The notes under the pieces were generated by a model. The model saw only the letters and a program-made list of their open reading frames with translations, ran no database searches and was not told the origin of the DNA. Below are positions 21,201 to 30,700 of a stretch of DNA of 64,000 nucleotides, piece after piece. Within the stretch, counting starts at the first letter, position 1, and every line of letters starts with the position of its first letter. A program made the translations under genes and the position numbers. The stretch comes from Edaphobacter paludis. Lineage in GTDB: Bacteria; Acidobacteriota; Terriglobia; Terriglobales; Acidobacteriaceae. The DNA lies in contig NZ_CP121194.1 of assembly GCF_039993895.1 (NCBI RefSeq), positions 186,001 through 250,000 of the forward strand. The letters are read 5' to 3'.

Positions 21201-21697
21201 AGCAGCAACAACTGGCTGAAGTCGCGCTTGTTCAGCGGAAGCTCGCTCACCGCCTGACTTGAAAGCGCCTCGCCGCCAGTCGCCGTATGCTGCTCGCTCA
21301 GCGAACTTACGGCGAGACTCTTCTGGTCCGAGAGCGTAAGAACAACCTCCGGTGCCGCATCGGAAATGTTGATGGGTCGAGCGTATTCAACGGTGTGATC
21401 ATTCACCTCAACGGAAAGCTGGTAGGACCCAGTGGCTACTCCCTCCAGCAAAAAGTGTCCATCGCCGCCGGTGGCCGCCTCGATCTTTCGATCCTTTCCT
21501 TTCAAGTGGACGACTGCCCCAGCCATGGACGCGCCTGCTTTGTTACGCAGGATCCCTTGCCAGACGGAAGGTGTTAGATTTTGGGCCGAGACTTGCGTCG
21601 AAGATAAAAGAACGGCGACCACCGCCACCGCCAGGTTCTTGGCGAGCCGTTGAATCGAGAGCGGCGCTGCCAGACGTTCTATACCTGCAATGTTCAC
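18281..21697 (-). CDS. TonB-dependent receptor B (Oar-like)
   Basis: Outer-membrane receptor of 1138 residues with a signal peptide (LAVAVVAVLLSSTQVSAQ), a carboxypeptidase-regulatory-like domain (about 45-125; GILRNKAGASMAGAVVHLKG), a plug domain (LPLNKRDFSQLLLLAAGTM, FAMDGADISDPEMGG) and a beta-barrel ending in Tyr (LKLIY). The start appears to be GTG 21697 behind an AGGG-type site. It is divergent from a TPR gene that itself carries the same kind of regulatory-like domain, across a 239-base shared promoter region. It differs from receptors A and D in lacking the GIFQTEN block and is nearer in style to receptor C. Ligand unknown. Confidence 0.9.
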   Translation of the reverse strand: MNIAGIERLAAPLSIQRLAKNLAVAVVAVLLSSTQVSAQNLTPSVWQGILRNKAGASMAGAVVHLKGKDRKIEAATGGDGHFLLEGVATGSYQLSVEVNDHTVEYARPINISDAAPEVVLTLSDQKSLAVSSLSEQHTATGGEALSSQAVSELPLNKRDFSQLLLLAAGTMTDTNGATNFTQQFAINGQRGVEAVFAMDGADISDPEMGGSTFSNFNVDAVQEIRSSSGWMPAEIGRGAAGFTNIITRSGSSGFHGSVFEFVRNSAFDARNYFDHASAEHPERIPPFRRNEFGFTNGGPIRIPGIYDGRGRTYYFGQYQGFRQVLGTTQVFPVPTAEERMGRDTTAFPGDTLIVPVDPGIAKVLARYPLPNLPTGSYGVHTYATSSKVVTNADQFSIRLDHNLSEKNHLFIRFNLNNLTGPTTNPDQTAIDPSFGIQYIDRQRNVVANFTRTVSPRFTMESSLSITRSTPSFPTPNRTDPGLKFSDGSFEAFNSAAGSVVTSFGNLFQGQQNFTVTTPRHSFKFGGEVRLNRDSSYFGTSPNGEYDFGGGTAYARADISSQSGTHDIHAGDPLPDTLTGLLSGSPFVYTVAVAPSYFSNGEHIGAAAVSRNTGTIYAQDSWKLNDHFVLDYGVRWEIYTPISERAKRTSSFLNVGDAQKFVVNPQPRYKTNLDGWGPRVQLTWRESQQLQFHAGGAVTVIPPNLWQDNYLTGSTPFVVYPRLTAAKGAPVPFGFQITPAQLPRAYTPAGVDIFASGNTKEVAPNTVMDVDRYQKDVAALTPSHVVSPLALGGIDRSFGNGTLYTWTAGLERSYGGLTADLNYVGTAGVKLPRTSFPNAYPGAASGFAPYTQFDSSGNVIGGFGLESIITATAHSTYHALQASLSGTVGHGGPSLQASYTWGKAIDDTSSVSGGLGATGAVAQAYSQDPFDTHPEKGPATFDVGQAFTLSAVQDLHTENWIGLDKVNRKVTAGWQVLGISTITSGSPFTVYSGVQQTGAGSYGADRPDQISKPHLSTARKIREDYFGRGANNASFFSIPINLPGGTGPNKGRFGTLGRNTFRGPAFYNYDFAFIKDTPFGKRKSGAELVNLQFRSEFFNLFNIVTMGLPANTLEGAGFGIISKTAGNSRQIQFSLKLIY

Positions 21698-21936
21698 AAA
21701 AGGGGTCCCTCATCTCGTTTTGGAGAAGAATGTAGTTGCTCTATATTACTTACCGTCTACCCGTCGTAACCAGTTCCCATCGAAGTTGATCATCGGATGG
21801 TCGTCTTGACGAACCGCCCTAATCATCATGCGGACTATCGTATTGCTACTGCGATGACTTACATCGGTCTTACAATTGAGTTCCTCCAGCACGGGCCCGA
21901 CGGGGTGCCTGCAAAGGTATAGTTGCAGTCAGTAAT
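21698..21936. promoter_or_regulatory. Divergent promoter region of receptor B and the TPR gene
   Basis: A 239-base gap between two divergently transcribed genes, so promoters for both must lie here. I find no convincing dyad, and no copy of the TTTTAGTTGACA box seen at receptors C and D. Confidence 0.5.
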
Positions 21937-23679
21937 ATGAATAGCCAATCGCCCAAAATTCTTCGTTTCGTCTCCCTCGCAGCTTCGTATCTGCTCGACG
22001 CTTGCGCGGTGCGCTCATCGAAAGCTCCGGCGGATGGGAGATTAGGCGGCATGTTGCCCGCTGTCCTGGCTCTTATGATTGTGCTGCTTCCGGCGGCGTT
22101 CGCGCAGAAAGCATCCCTGAACCGAGGAGCGACCATACAGGGTACCGTCTCCAGCTCCGATGGAAAACCCGTGAGCGACGCTGTTATCCGTCTCGAAAGG
22201 AAGGGCTCCGCCAATCCTGTGGAGACAAAAAGCAACGCAGCCGGTGCCTTTGAGTTTTCGGCTCTCTCAGTTGGAAGCTATCAGCTCATCGCAGAAAAAT
22301 CAGGGTTCTATAGTCATTCCGCCGACGTCACCGCATCATCAGAAAGCGATCTGGAAAAGGTTGATTTCGTTCTTCAAGTATCAGCCTTGACTGCAAACTC
22401 CCGCTCCGCTCCAGGACCACAGACCATGCAGTTCGCCGATAAGCCTAACTTTACGGTCGCGGGAGTGACGGATTGGACCGCCGTGGGGGGGCATGGTTCG
22501 GATTCCACCTTGCGGACCAGCGAATCTCTCGCCAATGAGACTGCTACGCTGAAGCCGCAAAGCAGCGACCCCGGCGCAGCGAACGCTTTGGCCACCCGCG
22601 ATGAGAGAGAGGCAGAGAGCAGGCTGAGTTCCTCACTTGCCAGCGCGCCCGGCAGCTTCGATGCCAACCATCGACTTGGCGAGCTTTATCTCCATGCGGG
22701 CAAATATGGGGACGCTATCCCGCTGCTGGAGAGTGCCTACCGGATTGATCCCGAAAATGATCAGAATCGGTACGACCTGGCGTTGGCCTGCGAAGGAACT
22801 GGCGACCTCTCGAAGGCCCAGAGACGTATTCAGGAATTATTGGCAAAGCGGGAGAGCGCTAATTTGCATCGGCTGATGGGTGAAGTGGATGAGAAGCTGG
22901 GCGATCCATTATCGGCTGTCCACGAATATGAGCAGGCGGTGAAGCTCAGTCCTAGTGAGCAGAATTACTTCGGGTGGGGTTCTGAACTCCTCCTGCATCG
23001 CGCCGTATGGCAGGCGCAGGAGGTCTTTCGCAAGGGTGTAGAGGCATACCCAAAATCCGCCAGAATGCAGACGGCGCTAGGCACAGCGCTCTTTGCCGGT
23101 GCTCGCTATGATGAAGCCGCCCTTCATCTGTGTGCGGCGTCAGATCTGAATCCAGAGGACCCCAGCCCCTACATCTTCATGGGGAAGGTCCAGATCGCCG
23201 CGCCCAACACCCTGGCCTGTGTCCAGCCAAAACTGGCGCGCTTCGTCCAGCAACAGCCTGGAAGTTCTATCGCTAACTACCTATACGCCATGTCCCTCCT
23301 GAAGCATGAGGAGCAGTCGCCGGACAAACAGGCGGTGCAACAGGCGCAGGTTCTCCTGACGAAGGCAGTAACGCTCGACCCGAAGTGCAGTGAGGCCTAC
23401 CTGCAACTGGGAATCCTCGCGGCATCGCAACGCAACTTCGATCAAGCTATCGGCTTTTACAGCAAAGCGATCGAAGCGGATCCTCAATTGGCCGACGCCC
23501 ATTATCGTCTGGGCGTCGCTTATGACCGGACCGGCCAGACAGCAAAGGCCAAACAGGAATTACAGCTTCATGACCAGATCAAGCGACAACAGGCCCAAGC
23601 GACCGAACGGCAACGGCGAGAGATTAAACAGTTTCTTATCGTCCAGCAGGGAGAACCTGCCAGTTCAGTAGCAAAGTAA
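21937..23679 (+). CDS. Exported TPR protein with carboxypeptidase-regulatory-like domain
   Basis: A 580-residue protein. A hydrophobic export segment lies at residues 39-57 (MLPAVLALMIVLLPAAFAQ); ATG 22051 would give a normal signal peptide and may be the true start. Residues about 65-150 form a carboxypeptidase-regulatory-like beta domain (IQGTVSSSDGKPVSDAVIRL ... LSVGSYQLIAEKSGF), like the N-domains of the TonB receptors. After a linker, TPR repeats run from about 220 to 550 (LGELYLHAGKYGDAIPLLESAYRIDPENDQNRYDLALA and similar). The C-terminal half matches the 481-residue TPR protein at 35819-37234. It may be a periplasmic scaffold working with receptor B; that role is inferred from position. 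Confidence 0.82.
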   Translation: MNSQSPKILRFVSLAASYLLDACAVRSSKAPADGRLGGMLPAVLALMIVLLPAAFAQKASLNRGATIQGTVSSSDGKPVSDAVIRLERKGSANPVETKSNAAGAFEFSALSVGSYQLIAEKSGFYSHSADVTASSESDLEKVDFVLQVSALTANSRSAPGPQTMQFADKPNFTVAGVTDWTAVGGHGSDSTLRTSESLANETATLKPQSSDPGAANALATRDEREAESRLSSSLASAPGSFDANHRLGELYLHAGKYGDAIPLLESAYRIDPENDQNRYDLALACEGTGDLSKAQRRIQELLAKRESANLHRLMGEVDEKLGDPLSAVHEYEQAVKLSPSEQNYFGWGSELLLHRAVWQAQEVFRKGVEAYPKSARMQTALGTALFAGARYDEAALHLCAASDLNPEDPSPYIFMGKVQIAAPNTLACVQPKLARFVQQQPGSSIANYLYAMSLLKHEEQSPDKQAVQQAQVLLTKAVTLDPKCSEAYLQLGILAASQRNFDQAIGFYSKAIEADPQLADAHYRLGVAYDRTGQTAKAKQELQLHDQIKRQQAQATERQRREIKQFLIVQQGEPASSVAK

Positions 23680-23700
23680 AGAGTTCCGTCGACTCATCCG

Positions 23701-25482
23701 CTATGTCAATTTCGGCTTATAAGAAGCGGTGATTCCAGTGCCTTCGCGAATCGTGAGTATCTGGTTGGCTTTGACCTGCGGAAAGTGTTCCACTTTCTGC
23801 GTCGTAGGCCACTTCACCTCGATGAGGTCCACGATGTCATTCTTTCCAATGCCGAAGTGAAGCCTTAGATCGTTTTGCGACATCACACTGGTCCCGCCGT
23901 GCACCTCGTCCATCTGGATATGCTTGCCAGTGATAACCCTCACGCGTGCCCCGATCGCTGTGCGATTGCACTTGGTCCCCACCAGCTTGATCTTGATCCA
24001 GTTCTGCTTATTGCCTCCGTCATTGCGAAGAAGCGAAGGTAGATCGTTCAGGTTCAGTACCAGCACATCCATGTTGCCGTTGTTGTTGTAGTCTCCGAAC
24101 GCCGCGCCACGACTGGAGAAGCGCTCGCTGATGCCTGGGCCCATCTCCGCGGAGACATCCTGGAAGGTGCCATTGCCGCGATTTTTATAGACCAGCCGAG
24201 GATTCTTGAATGTCTCGCCGAAGTTGTAGCGATCGACCTCTGGATAAACGTGTCCGTTGATCTGAATGATGTCCTGCCAGCCGTCATTGTCATAGTCAAT
24301 GAAGCCGCACCCCCACGCCACGTAACGATTATTTACTCCGATGCCTGAAGGAGAGGTCACGTCGGTGAAGGTGCCATCGCCGTTGTTGTGGTAGAGGTTG
24401 CAGGTGTCGTCCACAAAGTTGGTCTTGAAGATGTCGAACCATCCGTCGCAATCATAGTCGGCCACCGCGACGCCCATACCGGCCTGCTCGTGTCCGTCGT
24501 CGTTGTAAGCGCAACCAGCCATGACGGCGATATCGGTGAACGTGCCGTCGTGGTTGTTCTTGAACAGAATGCTCGCCTCGGAATCCACAGCAACATAGAT
24601 ATCTGGCCAGCCATCATTGTCGAAGTCATAAGACACCGGTGTAATTGAGTATCGCGGACCAGGCTTCAGAATCCCTGATCGCTCGGAGACATCGGTAAAG
24701 GTCCCGTCGCCATTGTTGTGATACAGAATATTGGTGTCGGCCGGAAGGCCTCGCGGCCCACACATGATCGGAACGCCCTTCCATTGGCAATAATTCGTCT
24801 CGCTTTCAGAGGGAATATTGTTAAGGTCGAGCTTGAGGTAGTTGCAAACGAACAGATCGAGATAACCATCACGGTCATAGTCAAGAAAAGTACAACCTGC
24901 TCCCCAGCGCCCCTTCTCCTGATAGAGCCCCGCTTTGCGAGTTACATCGGTAAAGGTGCCATTTCCATTGTTATGGAACAGCATGTTGTGTCCCAGAAAG
25001 CAGCAGAATAGATCGTCCCATCCATCGTTGTTGTAGTCGCCCACGCAGACGCCGGTCTGCCACCCCGTAATTCCGAGCCCAGATCCCTCTGTAACATCGG
25101 TAAACGTGCCGTCGCGATTGTTCTTATACAGATGCGAGATCGGAGCCTTCCCGGGCGGCCAGGTCGCATCAAGCCGGTTGCCATTGGTCAGATAGATGTC
25201 CAGCCAGCCATCATTGTCGTAGTCGAAGAAAGCGATGCCGCTCCCTTTCGTCTCAATGATTGAGCGTTTATGCTCGATGCCGCCCCATACGTTGGGGACG
25301 TTGAGCCCAGCTTGCTGGGCCACATCCAAAAATTGAACCTGAGAGACCGCCGAATTTGAAGCCGCTGCTTCCACGGTTAAGGGATGCTTCCATCGCCAAA
25401 GCGGAGTCGTAAGTGCGTCGGTCAGTGCACTGCCAAGCAGGAAGAGGGAAGACCCGATGAAGCGGCGTCGCGGAAAGATCAT
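23701..25482 (-). CDS. CRTAC1-like exported protein (FG-GAP/VCBS repeats and ASPIC/UnbV domain)
   Basis: A 593-residue protein from ATG 25482 (MIFPRRRFIGSSLFLLGS), whose PRRRFIG and hydrophobic run suggest Tat-type export. Seven Asp-rich calcium-binding FG-GAP turns are visible (DYDNDGW, DYNNDGW, DYDRDGY, DFDNDGW, DYDCDGW, DYDNDGW, DYNNNGN), which should fold as a beta-propeller. The C-terminus carries an ASPIC/UnbV domain (NRTAIGARVRVITG ... LRLHFGIG ... VKWPTTQKVEHF). Family members are secreted and poorly characterised; a role in extracellular binding is likely but unproven. It ends 21 bases from the convergent TPR gene and is the last of three minus-strand genes of related type. Confidence 0.88.
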   Translation of the reverse strand: MIFPRRRFIGSSLFLLGSALTDALTTPLWRWKHPLTVEAAASNSAVSQVQFLDVAQQAGLNVPNVWGGIEHKRSIIETKGSGIAFFDYDNDGWLDIYLTNGNRLDATWPPGKAPISHLYKNNRDGTFTDVTEGSGLGITGWQTGVCVGDYNNDGWDDLFCCFLGHNMLFHNNGNGTFTDVTRKAGLYQEKGRWGAGCTFLDYDRDGYLDLFVCNYLKLDLNNIPSESETNYCQWKGVPIMCGPRGLPADTNILYHNNGDGTFTDVSERSGILKPGPRYSITPVSYDFDNDGWPDIYVAVDSEASILFKNNHDGTFTDIAVMAGCAYNDDGHEQAGMGVAVADYDCDGWFDIFKTNFVDDTCNLYHNNGDGTFTDVTSPSGIGVNNRYVAWGCGFIDYDNDGWQDIIQINGHVYPEVDRYNFGETFKNPRLVYKNRGNGTFQDVSAEMGPGISERFSSRGAAFGDYNNNGNMDVLVLNLNDLPSLLRNDGGNKQNWIKIKLVGTKCNRTAIGARVRVITGKHIQMDEVHGGTSVMSQNDLRLHFGIGKNDIVDLIEVKWPTTQKVEHFPQVKANQILTIREGTGITASYKPKLT

Positions 25483-25572
25483 AGATGGGTGCAATTATAG
25501 CGAGAGCTTCGTCACCCACATGGTGCGGAGATCTAACCCGTAAGCCAATCATCTCTGCTTCCAATCGAGTAT

Positions 25573-27675
25573 TCACATCGTCTTGTCGGCAAGAAAAAGC
25601 GCAAGTTGGAGCAATTGCGCCCTCTTCGCATTCGACAACGGCTCGTCGCCGATTGGAGGGGCTTCCGGGGTCCGCGCCAGCACTGCTTCGATCCGGTTTA
25701 TGTCCAGACCACCTCTTGCATTGCTGTTCTTGAAGCGGTCTAACACTTCTTTAGCTTTGGCGATCTGACCGGTCTGGTAGTAGAAGACTCCCAGCGTTGA
25801 ATAGCTTCCTGGCCACTCGGGCAGCATCTCTACGGCGCGCTCTAACTGACGTGTTGCGGTCGCCGTATTGCCTTCCAATGCGGAAGTCAGTCCTAAACCC
25901 CAGATAATCTTTCCTGATCCCGGAATCCGCGCCTGCCCCTTCAGCAGAGTCTCCTTCGCTTCTGAAATGTTGTTCTCGTGCAACTCAAGAAGCGCCAGAG
26001 AAAGATAATCCTGATCGTTGTCAGGGTTTCGTGCGATAGCGTCGCGATATATCTCCTCCGCTCGTGCGTTATCGCCCTGATGAGCGTAAATGTCACCCAA
26101 TAGCGCAAGGTAGGATTCATCCTTACGGCCTTCCTCTGAGACCTGCATGGCAGCGTCTAATGCTTCGGAGTAGCGTCCTCTGCGGAAGTAAGCGTCTGCG
26201 AGATCGAAGCTTACGTCGTCGGCTCCCGGCTTTACTTGCAATGCCGCCTGGAAATGCTGGATGGCATCGTCATACAAGCCATACTGTGCCAGCAAGACCC
26301 CGTCTCCCGTCAAAGTTCTGGAGTCTCCCGGCCGTTCCTGTTCAAGCCGAGCAATCGTGTTCCTGGCGTCGTCAACCTTACCCGCCTTCAGATATGCCTC
26401 AGCAAGGGCATACAAAAGCTCAGGTTGATCGGGATGCAGTTTGATCTGCTCACCCAGCGCAGCCAGATCTTGTTGTACTTGTGCGCGAGGATCAAGTTTC
26501 GCGCGATTATCAAGGTAATCGAAGAGATGATCGTAAGGATGAGCAGCGATGGAAGCGTCTTTGGAAAGGGCCTGAAACTGCGCCAGGTCCTGTTCTGCCG
26601 CTGCCATCTGGTGCAGGCTCTTCTCCACCATTGCCAGTTTGTAGTATCCGGCCGATGGATTGCTGCTCACTCTCACATATCTCTTCAGCAACTCGGCTGC
26701 TTCGGAGAATCTCTTGCTTTCGATGAGAATGTTCGCCAACTCCAGCAGTGCATCGGGATAGTCCGGATTAGACCGGAGCACTCTCAGGAATATGGCTTCT
26801 GCGCCCGTTGAGTCTCCTTGTAATTTTGCGATATTACCGAGTTGGAACTGGCAGAAATTATTGTGCGGCTCCAGCTTAAGACCATGCTGGAAGTCCTGTT
26901 TAGCCTCGTCAAATCTTCCCAGATGCGCATGCGAAAGGCCCAGAAATGAGTAGGTCCGCGCCGAGGGCTCAATCTCGATCACCTTCTCGAACTCTTCAAT
27001 GGATTTGTTGATCTTGCCGGATCTGAAGTAGCTCTCACCCAGAGCTTCACGGAGATCGGTGCGTGCGGGAGCAATCTGCACTGCCTTCTCCAGCAGCGGC
27101 ATCGCATCCTCATAATATTTTTGCGACATACTAATCCGGGCCATGAGATAAAGGATGTCCGGGTTCTCAGGCGCCAACTTATTTGCCCGGACCAGCAGAT
27201 CCAGGGCATCAAGTGGTCGTGACTCATTCGTGTAGACCTGTGCCAGCAGGTATTCAGTCTCCGGAGACGCGGGCTTTAATTTGAGTGCACGGCTCAGTGC
27301 GAGTTCCGCATTCCGGTTATCGTAGTTTCCGAGCGCCGCTTGGCCCAGGTCAAAAAGTATCTCGAAAGTTCCCGGCTGCAAGGCGTCGGCTTTTTCCAGT
27401 TCAAGTTGCGCCGCCTTATATTGCTTCTCCGAAGCGAGTAAGACGCCAAGTGAGAGATGCAGTTGGACATCGTCCTTCTTCTCTGCTGATAGTTGGGCCG
27501 CTAGCCGCAGCGCCTTCGCTGTACGCTTGCTTTGCAGATCTTCCCGGATTTGAATCAGCGACTTCTCCGGTTGCAGGGTTGAAGACGCCTTAGGTGGCAT
27601 TTGGATCGCGCCAGCAACGGAAGCCGAAAGAATCAAAAGCAGAACGAAAATGCCGCTCCTACCTGATGCCGCCAT
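25573..27675 (-). CDS. Exported TPR-repeat protein (700 residues)
   Basis: From ATG 27675 (GGAG five bases upstream) the product begins with a signal peptide (SGIFVLLLILSASVAGA) and is otherwise made of about 16-17 tetratricopeptide repeats covering residues 40-690. Examples are LGVLLASEKQYKAAQLELEKADALQPG and LGLSHAHLGRFDEAKQDFQHGLKLEPHN. There is no visible catalytic domain. It lies between two CRTAC1-like genes with gaps of about 90 and 78 bases on the same strand, so it is probably co-transcribed with them. It is likely a periplasmic binding scaffold for those proteins. Confidence 0.85.
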   Translation of the reverse strand: MAASGRSGIFVLLLILSASVAGAIQMPPKASSTLQPEKSLIQIREDLQSKRTAKALRLAAQLSAEKKDDVQLHLSLGVLLASEKQYKAAQLELEKADALQPGTFEILFDLGQAALGNYDNRNAELALSRALKLKPASPETEYLLAQVYTNESRPLDALDLLVRANKLAPENPDILYLMARISMSQKYYEDAMPLLEKAVQIAPARTDLREALGESYFRSGKINKSIEEFEKVIEIEPSARTYSFLGLSHAHLGRFDEAKQDFQHGLKLEPHNNFCQFQLGNIAKLQGDSTGAEAIFLRVLRSNPDYPDALLELANILIESKRFSEAAELLKRYVRVSSNPSAGYYKLAMVEKSLHQMAAAEQDLAQFQALSKDASIAAHPYDHLFDYLDNRAKLDPRAQVQQDLAALGEQIKLHPDQPELLYALAEAYLKAGKVDDARNTIARLEQERPGDSRTLTGDGVLLAQYGLYDDAIQHFQAALQVKPGADDVSFDLADAYFRRGRYSEALDAAMQVSEEGRKDESYLALLGDIYAHQGDNARAEEIYRDAIARNPDNDQDYLSLALLELHENNISEAKETLLKGQARIPGSGKIIWGLGLTSALEGNTATATRQLERAVEMLPEWPGSYSTLGVFYYQTGQIAKAKEVLDRFKNSNARGGLDINRIEAVLARTPEAPPIGDEPLSNAKRAQLLQLALFLADKTM

Positions 27676-27753
27676 GACCACTCCGGTCTAACTTCGAAAA
27701 TAAGGCGCGAATATCAACTCTTCTACCTTGGTTAAAATAATCCCGCGACGCGG

Positions 27754-30700
27754 TCATCGTAATACTTCCAGTGCCTGTCTCGCTTCCGGATTCTGGGGTT
27801 GCACGCGGAGAAGCTCCTGCAAAATCTCTCTGGCCTTTTCTCTATCGCTGCGCATTGCATACAGGCGAGCCAGATTTAGATAAGCCTGATCATTGTTGGG
27901 CGCAAGTTTGATCCCAGTCTTGAATTGTTCCTCTGCGTTCTCGTAATTCTGAAGTCGCACGAAGATGATGCCAAGGTTGTTCAGGGCTTCGGGATATCCC
28001 GGACGAAGCTCAATCGCTTTTTGCAGATAACCTGCCGCAGCTTGCAGTTGGTTCTGCTGTGCATTAAGCATCCCAAGACTGTAGCTAACTTCGGGATCAT
28101 CAGGTTGGATTTTAAGTGCGTGGCTTAGGCACTCTTCTGCCTTTTCAAAGGCTCCCTGCCGCCGGTAGACGTTCCCCAGATTGAGCAGCGCAATCTCGTA
28201 GTCAGGCCGTAACAGGAGCGCCTGCTGAAAGTTCTTGATGGCATCCGCAGGATGTCCCTCCTGCGCGGACATCATCCCTAGGTTGCTCCATGCCTCCGGA
28301 TAGTTAGGACGAAGCTTCAACGCCTGCTCCAGATAGGGTCGCGCCTGTTCAAAATTATTCCTGCGCAGGTTGAGTGTGCCCAGGTTGTAATACCCCTCAG
28401 GATCGTTCGGTTTGGAAGCAATCACTTGTTGAAAAGATTCGGCCGCCTGATCGAGATACCCATGCTGAAATAGCGCCACCCCATACGTAAAGTCGTTGCG
28501 TTGGAATGAGCCCTGGAAGAGCTCGCCTTTCAATGGAATGGCACGCTGCCTCCGCTCGGCTGCCGTCTTCGGAGCAGCCCTCATATCCGCCAACACGCGC
28601 GTGGGATCGATGGGCCCCTGGTACACCTTCACGATCATGCCCTCCCCGTCGAGCAGAAAAGACGTAGGAATGGCAAGGTCCCTGCGGCGGTCAAACAGAT
28701 ATCGATAGATGATGTTGTAGATCCCGGCCACTTCTTCTGTCGCAAAGACCACAGGAAAGGACAGCTTCTCCTCTGCTGCCATCGATCGCGCAGTTGGGGT
28801 GCCCGTTGCGTCGTCGATGTTCACCGCAACAATCTCCAGAGGCGCAGCCACGAAGGCCGCTCGGTGTTGCTGAAGACCGCGTAGTTGCTCGCGGCAGAGT
28901 GGCGCTATCGTCGCCCAAAAATTGAGTAGAACGAAGCTCCCTCGGAACTGCCGAAGCTCCCGCGTGTTGCCTGCAAGATCAGGCAATGAAAATTCCGGGG
29001 CCTTCAGTGGAGTAATCAGCCACGTCTCGACCTGAGAAGGTAATTGCGCCAGCGTCGGCGGCGGCTCCGCTTTCGCATAGGCCTGAGGCGCCGCAATAAA
29101 GGCTTTGGCTGCGAACGAAGGATTGTCTTCTTCAATCTCGATGCGATGATTGACCGGCAGCGATTCAAATTGCTGAACAAGTCCGCTCGGCCAGCGGACC
29201 TTCGCTCTCAGCGTTCCCTGCGGCCTTCCGACTCCAAAGAACACTTCCTTGGAGTGTTGCGCAAGAAATCCCGACCCTGCCTGCAGATACTTTGTCTGGG
29301 TAATGGTGCCTGTCTCGACGGTAATTGCAGCTCCGATGGCATCGCGGTTGCTTTTATGTCCTCGTAGCCGGAAGGCGATTGAGTCGCCTAGCTCCTTCAT
29401 CGCATTGTGCAAGACCCGTAGCTGGGGAGCGTTGCGGTTCTTGAGGATGACCTCCAGCCTCCCGTCATGGTCTATATCGGCCAGCGCAAAGGAGCGGCTG
29501 TCCTCAAGAAAATCCAGACCTACTATGCCAGAAACCTCGGAGAAAGTGCCATCGCGATTGTTCGCAAACACGACATTTCTTTCGTATGCGTTCCATGAAC
29601 TGTCCGCCCGGATCAATTCATTAATGGCATTCCATCCACGCTCGTAAGCCAGCGAAGGCGTCGCATCCTCGGGAGATTTTGCCACGACCTGCCGCCAGAA
29701 AAAGCTTGCAATATCGTTCCGGTCGATTGCGGAGATATAGCCGTTCGTGACATAGAGGTCCGAGTAGCCATCGTGATCGAAGTCCCAGAAATCCGCCGAC
29801 CACGACCATCGCCCCATCGCCACGCCAACCTGCTGTCCCACGTTTTTGAACGTCCCATCGCCTTCGTTTTGATAAAGAGCATTCCCTCGTGCATGACGCT
29901 GGTACAGCGCGCGGATGCTTTGCGGCGTCCCCTGATGAAACTGCCCTTGGTCCGAAACCCTCTGACCGGCAGCTTCCCACATGCTCGTGATGTAGATGTC
30001 CTGGTGCCCGTCGTTATCGAAATCGGACCAACACGCGCTCATTCCCGCGCCCACATCTTCAATGTGCGACTCCTTCGAGGCGACGGTAAACGTCCCATCA
30101 CCGTTATTGCGGTAGAGCTGAGAACTTCCGAAGTCGTTGGCGATGCAAAGATCGGGGTGACCGTTGGAGTTCGAATCCCCCCAGGCACATGCAAAGCTAT
30201 ACCGGTCGTTGTCTGCGTTCAAGCCTGCCGCTTCGGTTGTCTCTACAAATTGTCCATTTCCTTCGTTGTGGAGTAGACAGTTTGGCGGGCCATTGCGCGC
30301 ATCGTAGTAGGGAACAGGGTAGTGATACTGGTCCAGCCCCAGATAGTACATGTAGGTGCAGAAGAAAATGTCGAGGCGTCCGTCGCCGTCGTAGTCAGCT
30401 ACCGCTGCGTGGGTGAACGTTCCCTGAGGAGGACGGGCAAACTTGAAGGCGTTGCGCTTGAGCGAAAACGTTCCGTCTCCTTGATTCAAGAACAGTAGAG
30501 GACCGCTGCCGCAAACCACCAGAAGGTCCTGGCGTCCTCGGTTATCGAAGTCCGCAAACAAAGCACACGCCGTATTGTCGAGCGCACCCACCCCAGCCTT
30601 ATCCGTGACATCTTCAAACGTCCCGTCGCCTCGATTGCGATAAAGACGGTTGGGCAATCCTGCAGGCTGGCAGACGTAGAAATCATCGAATCCGTCATTG

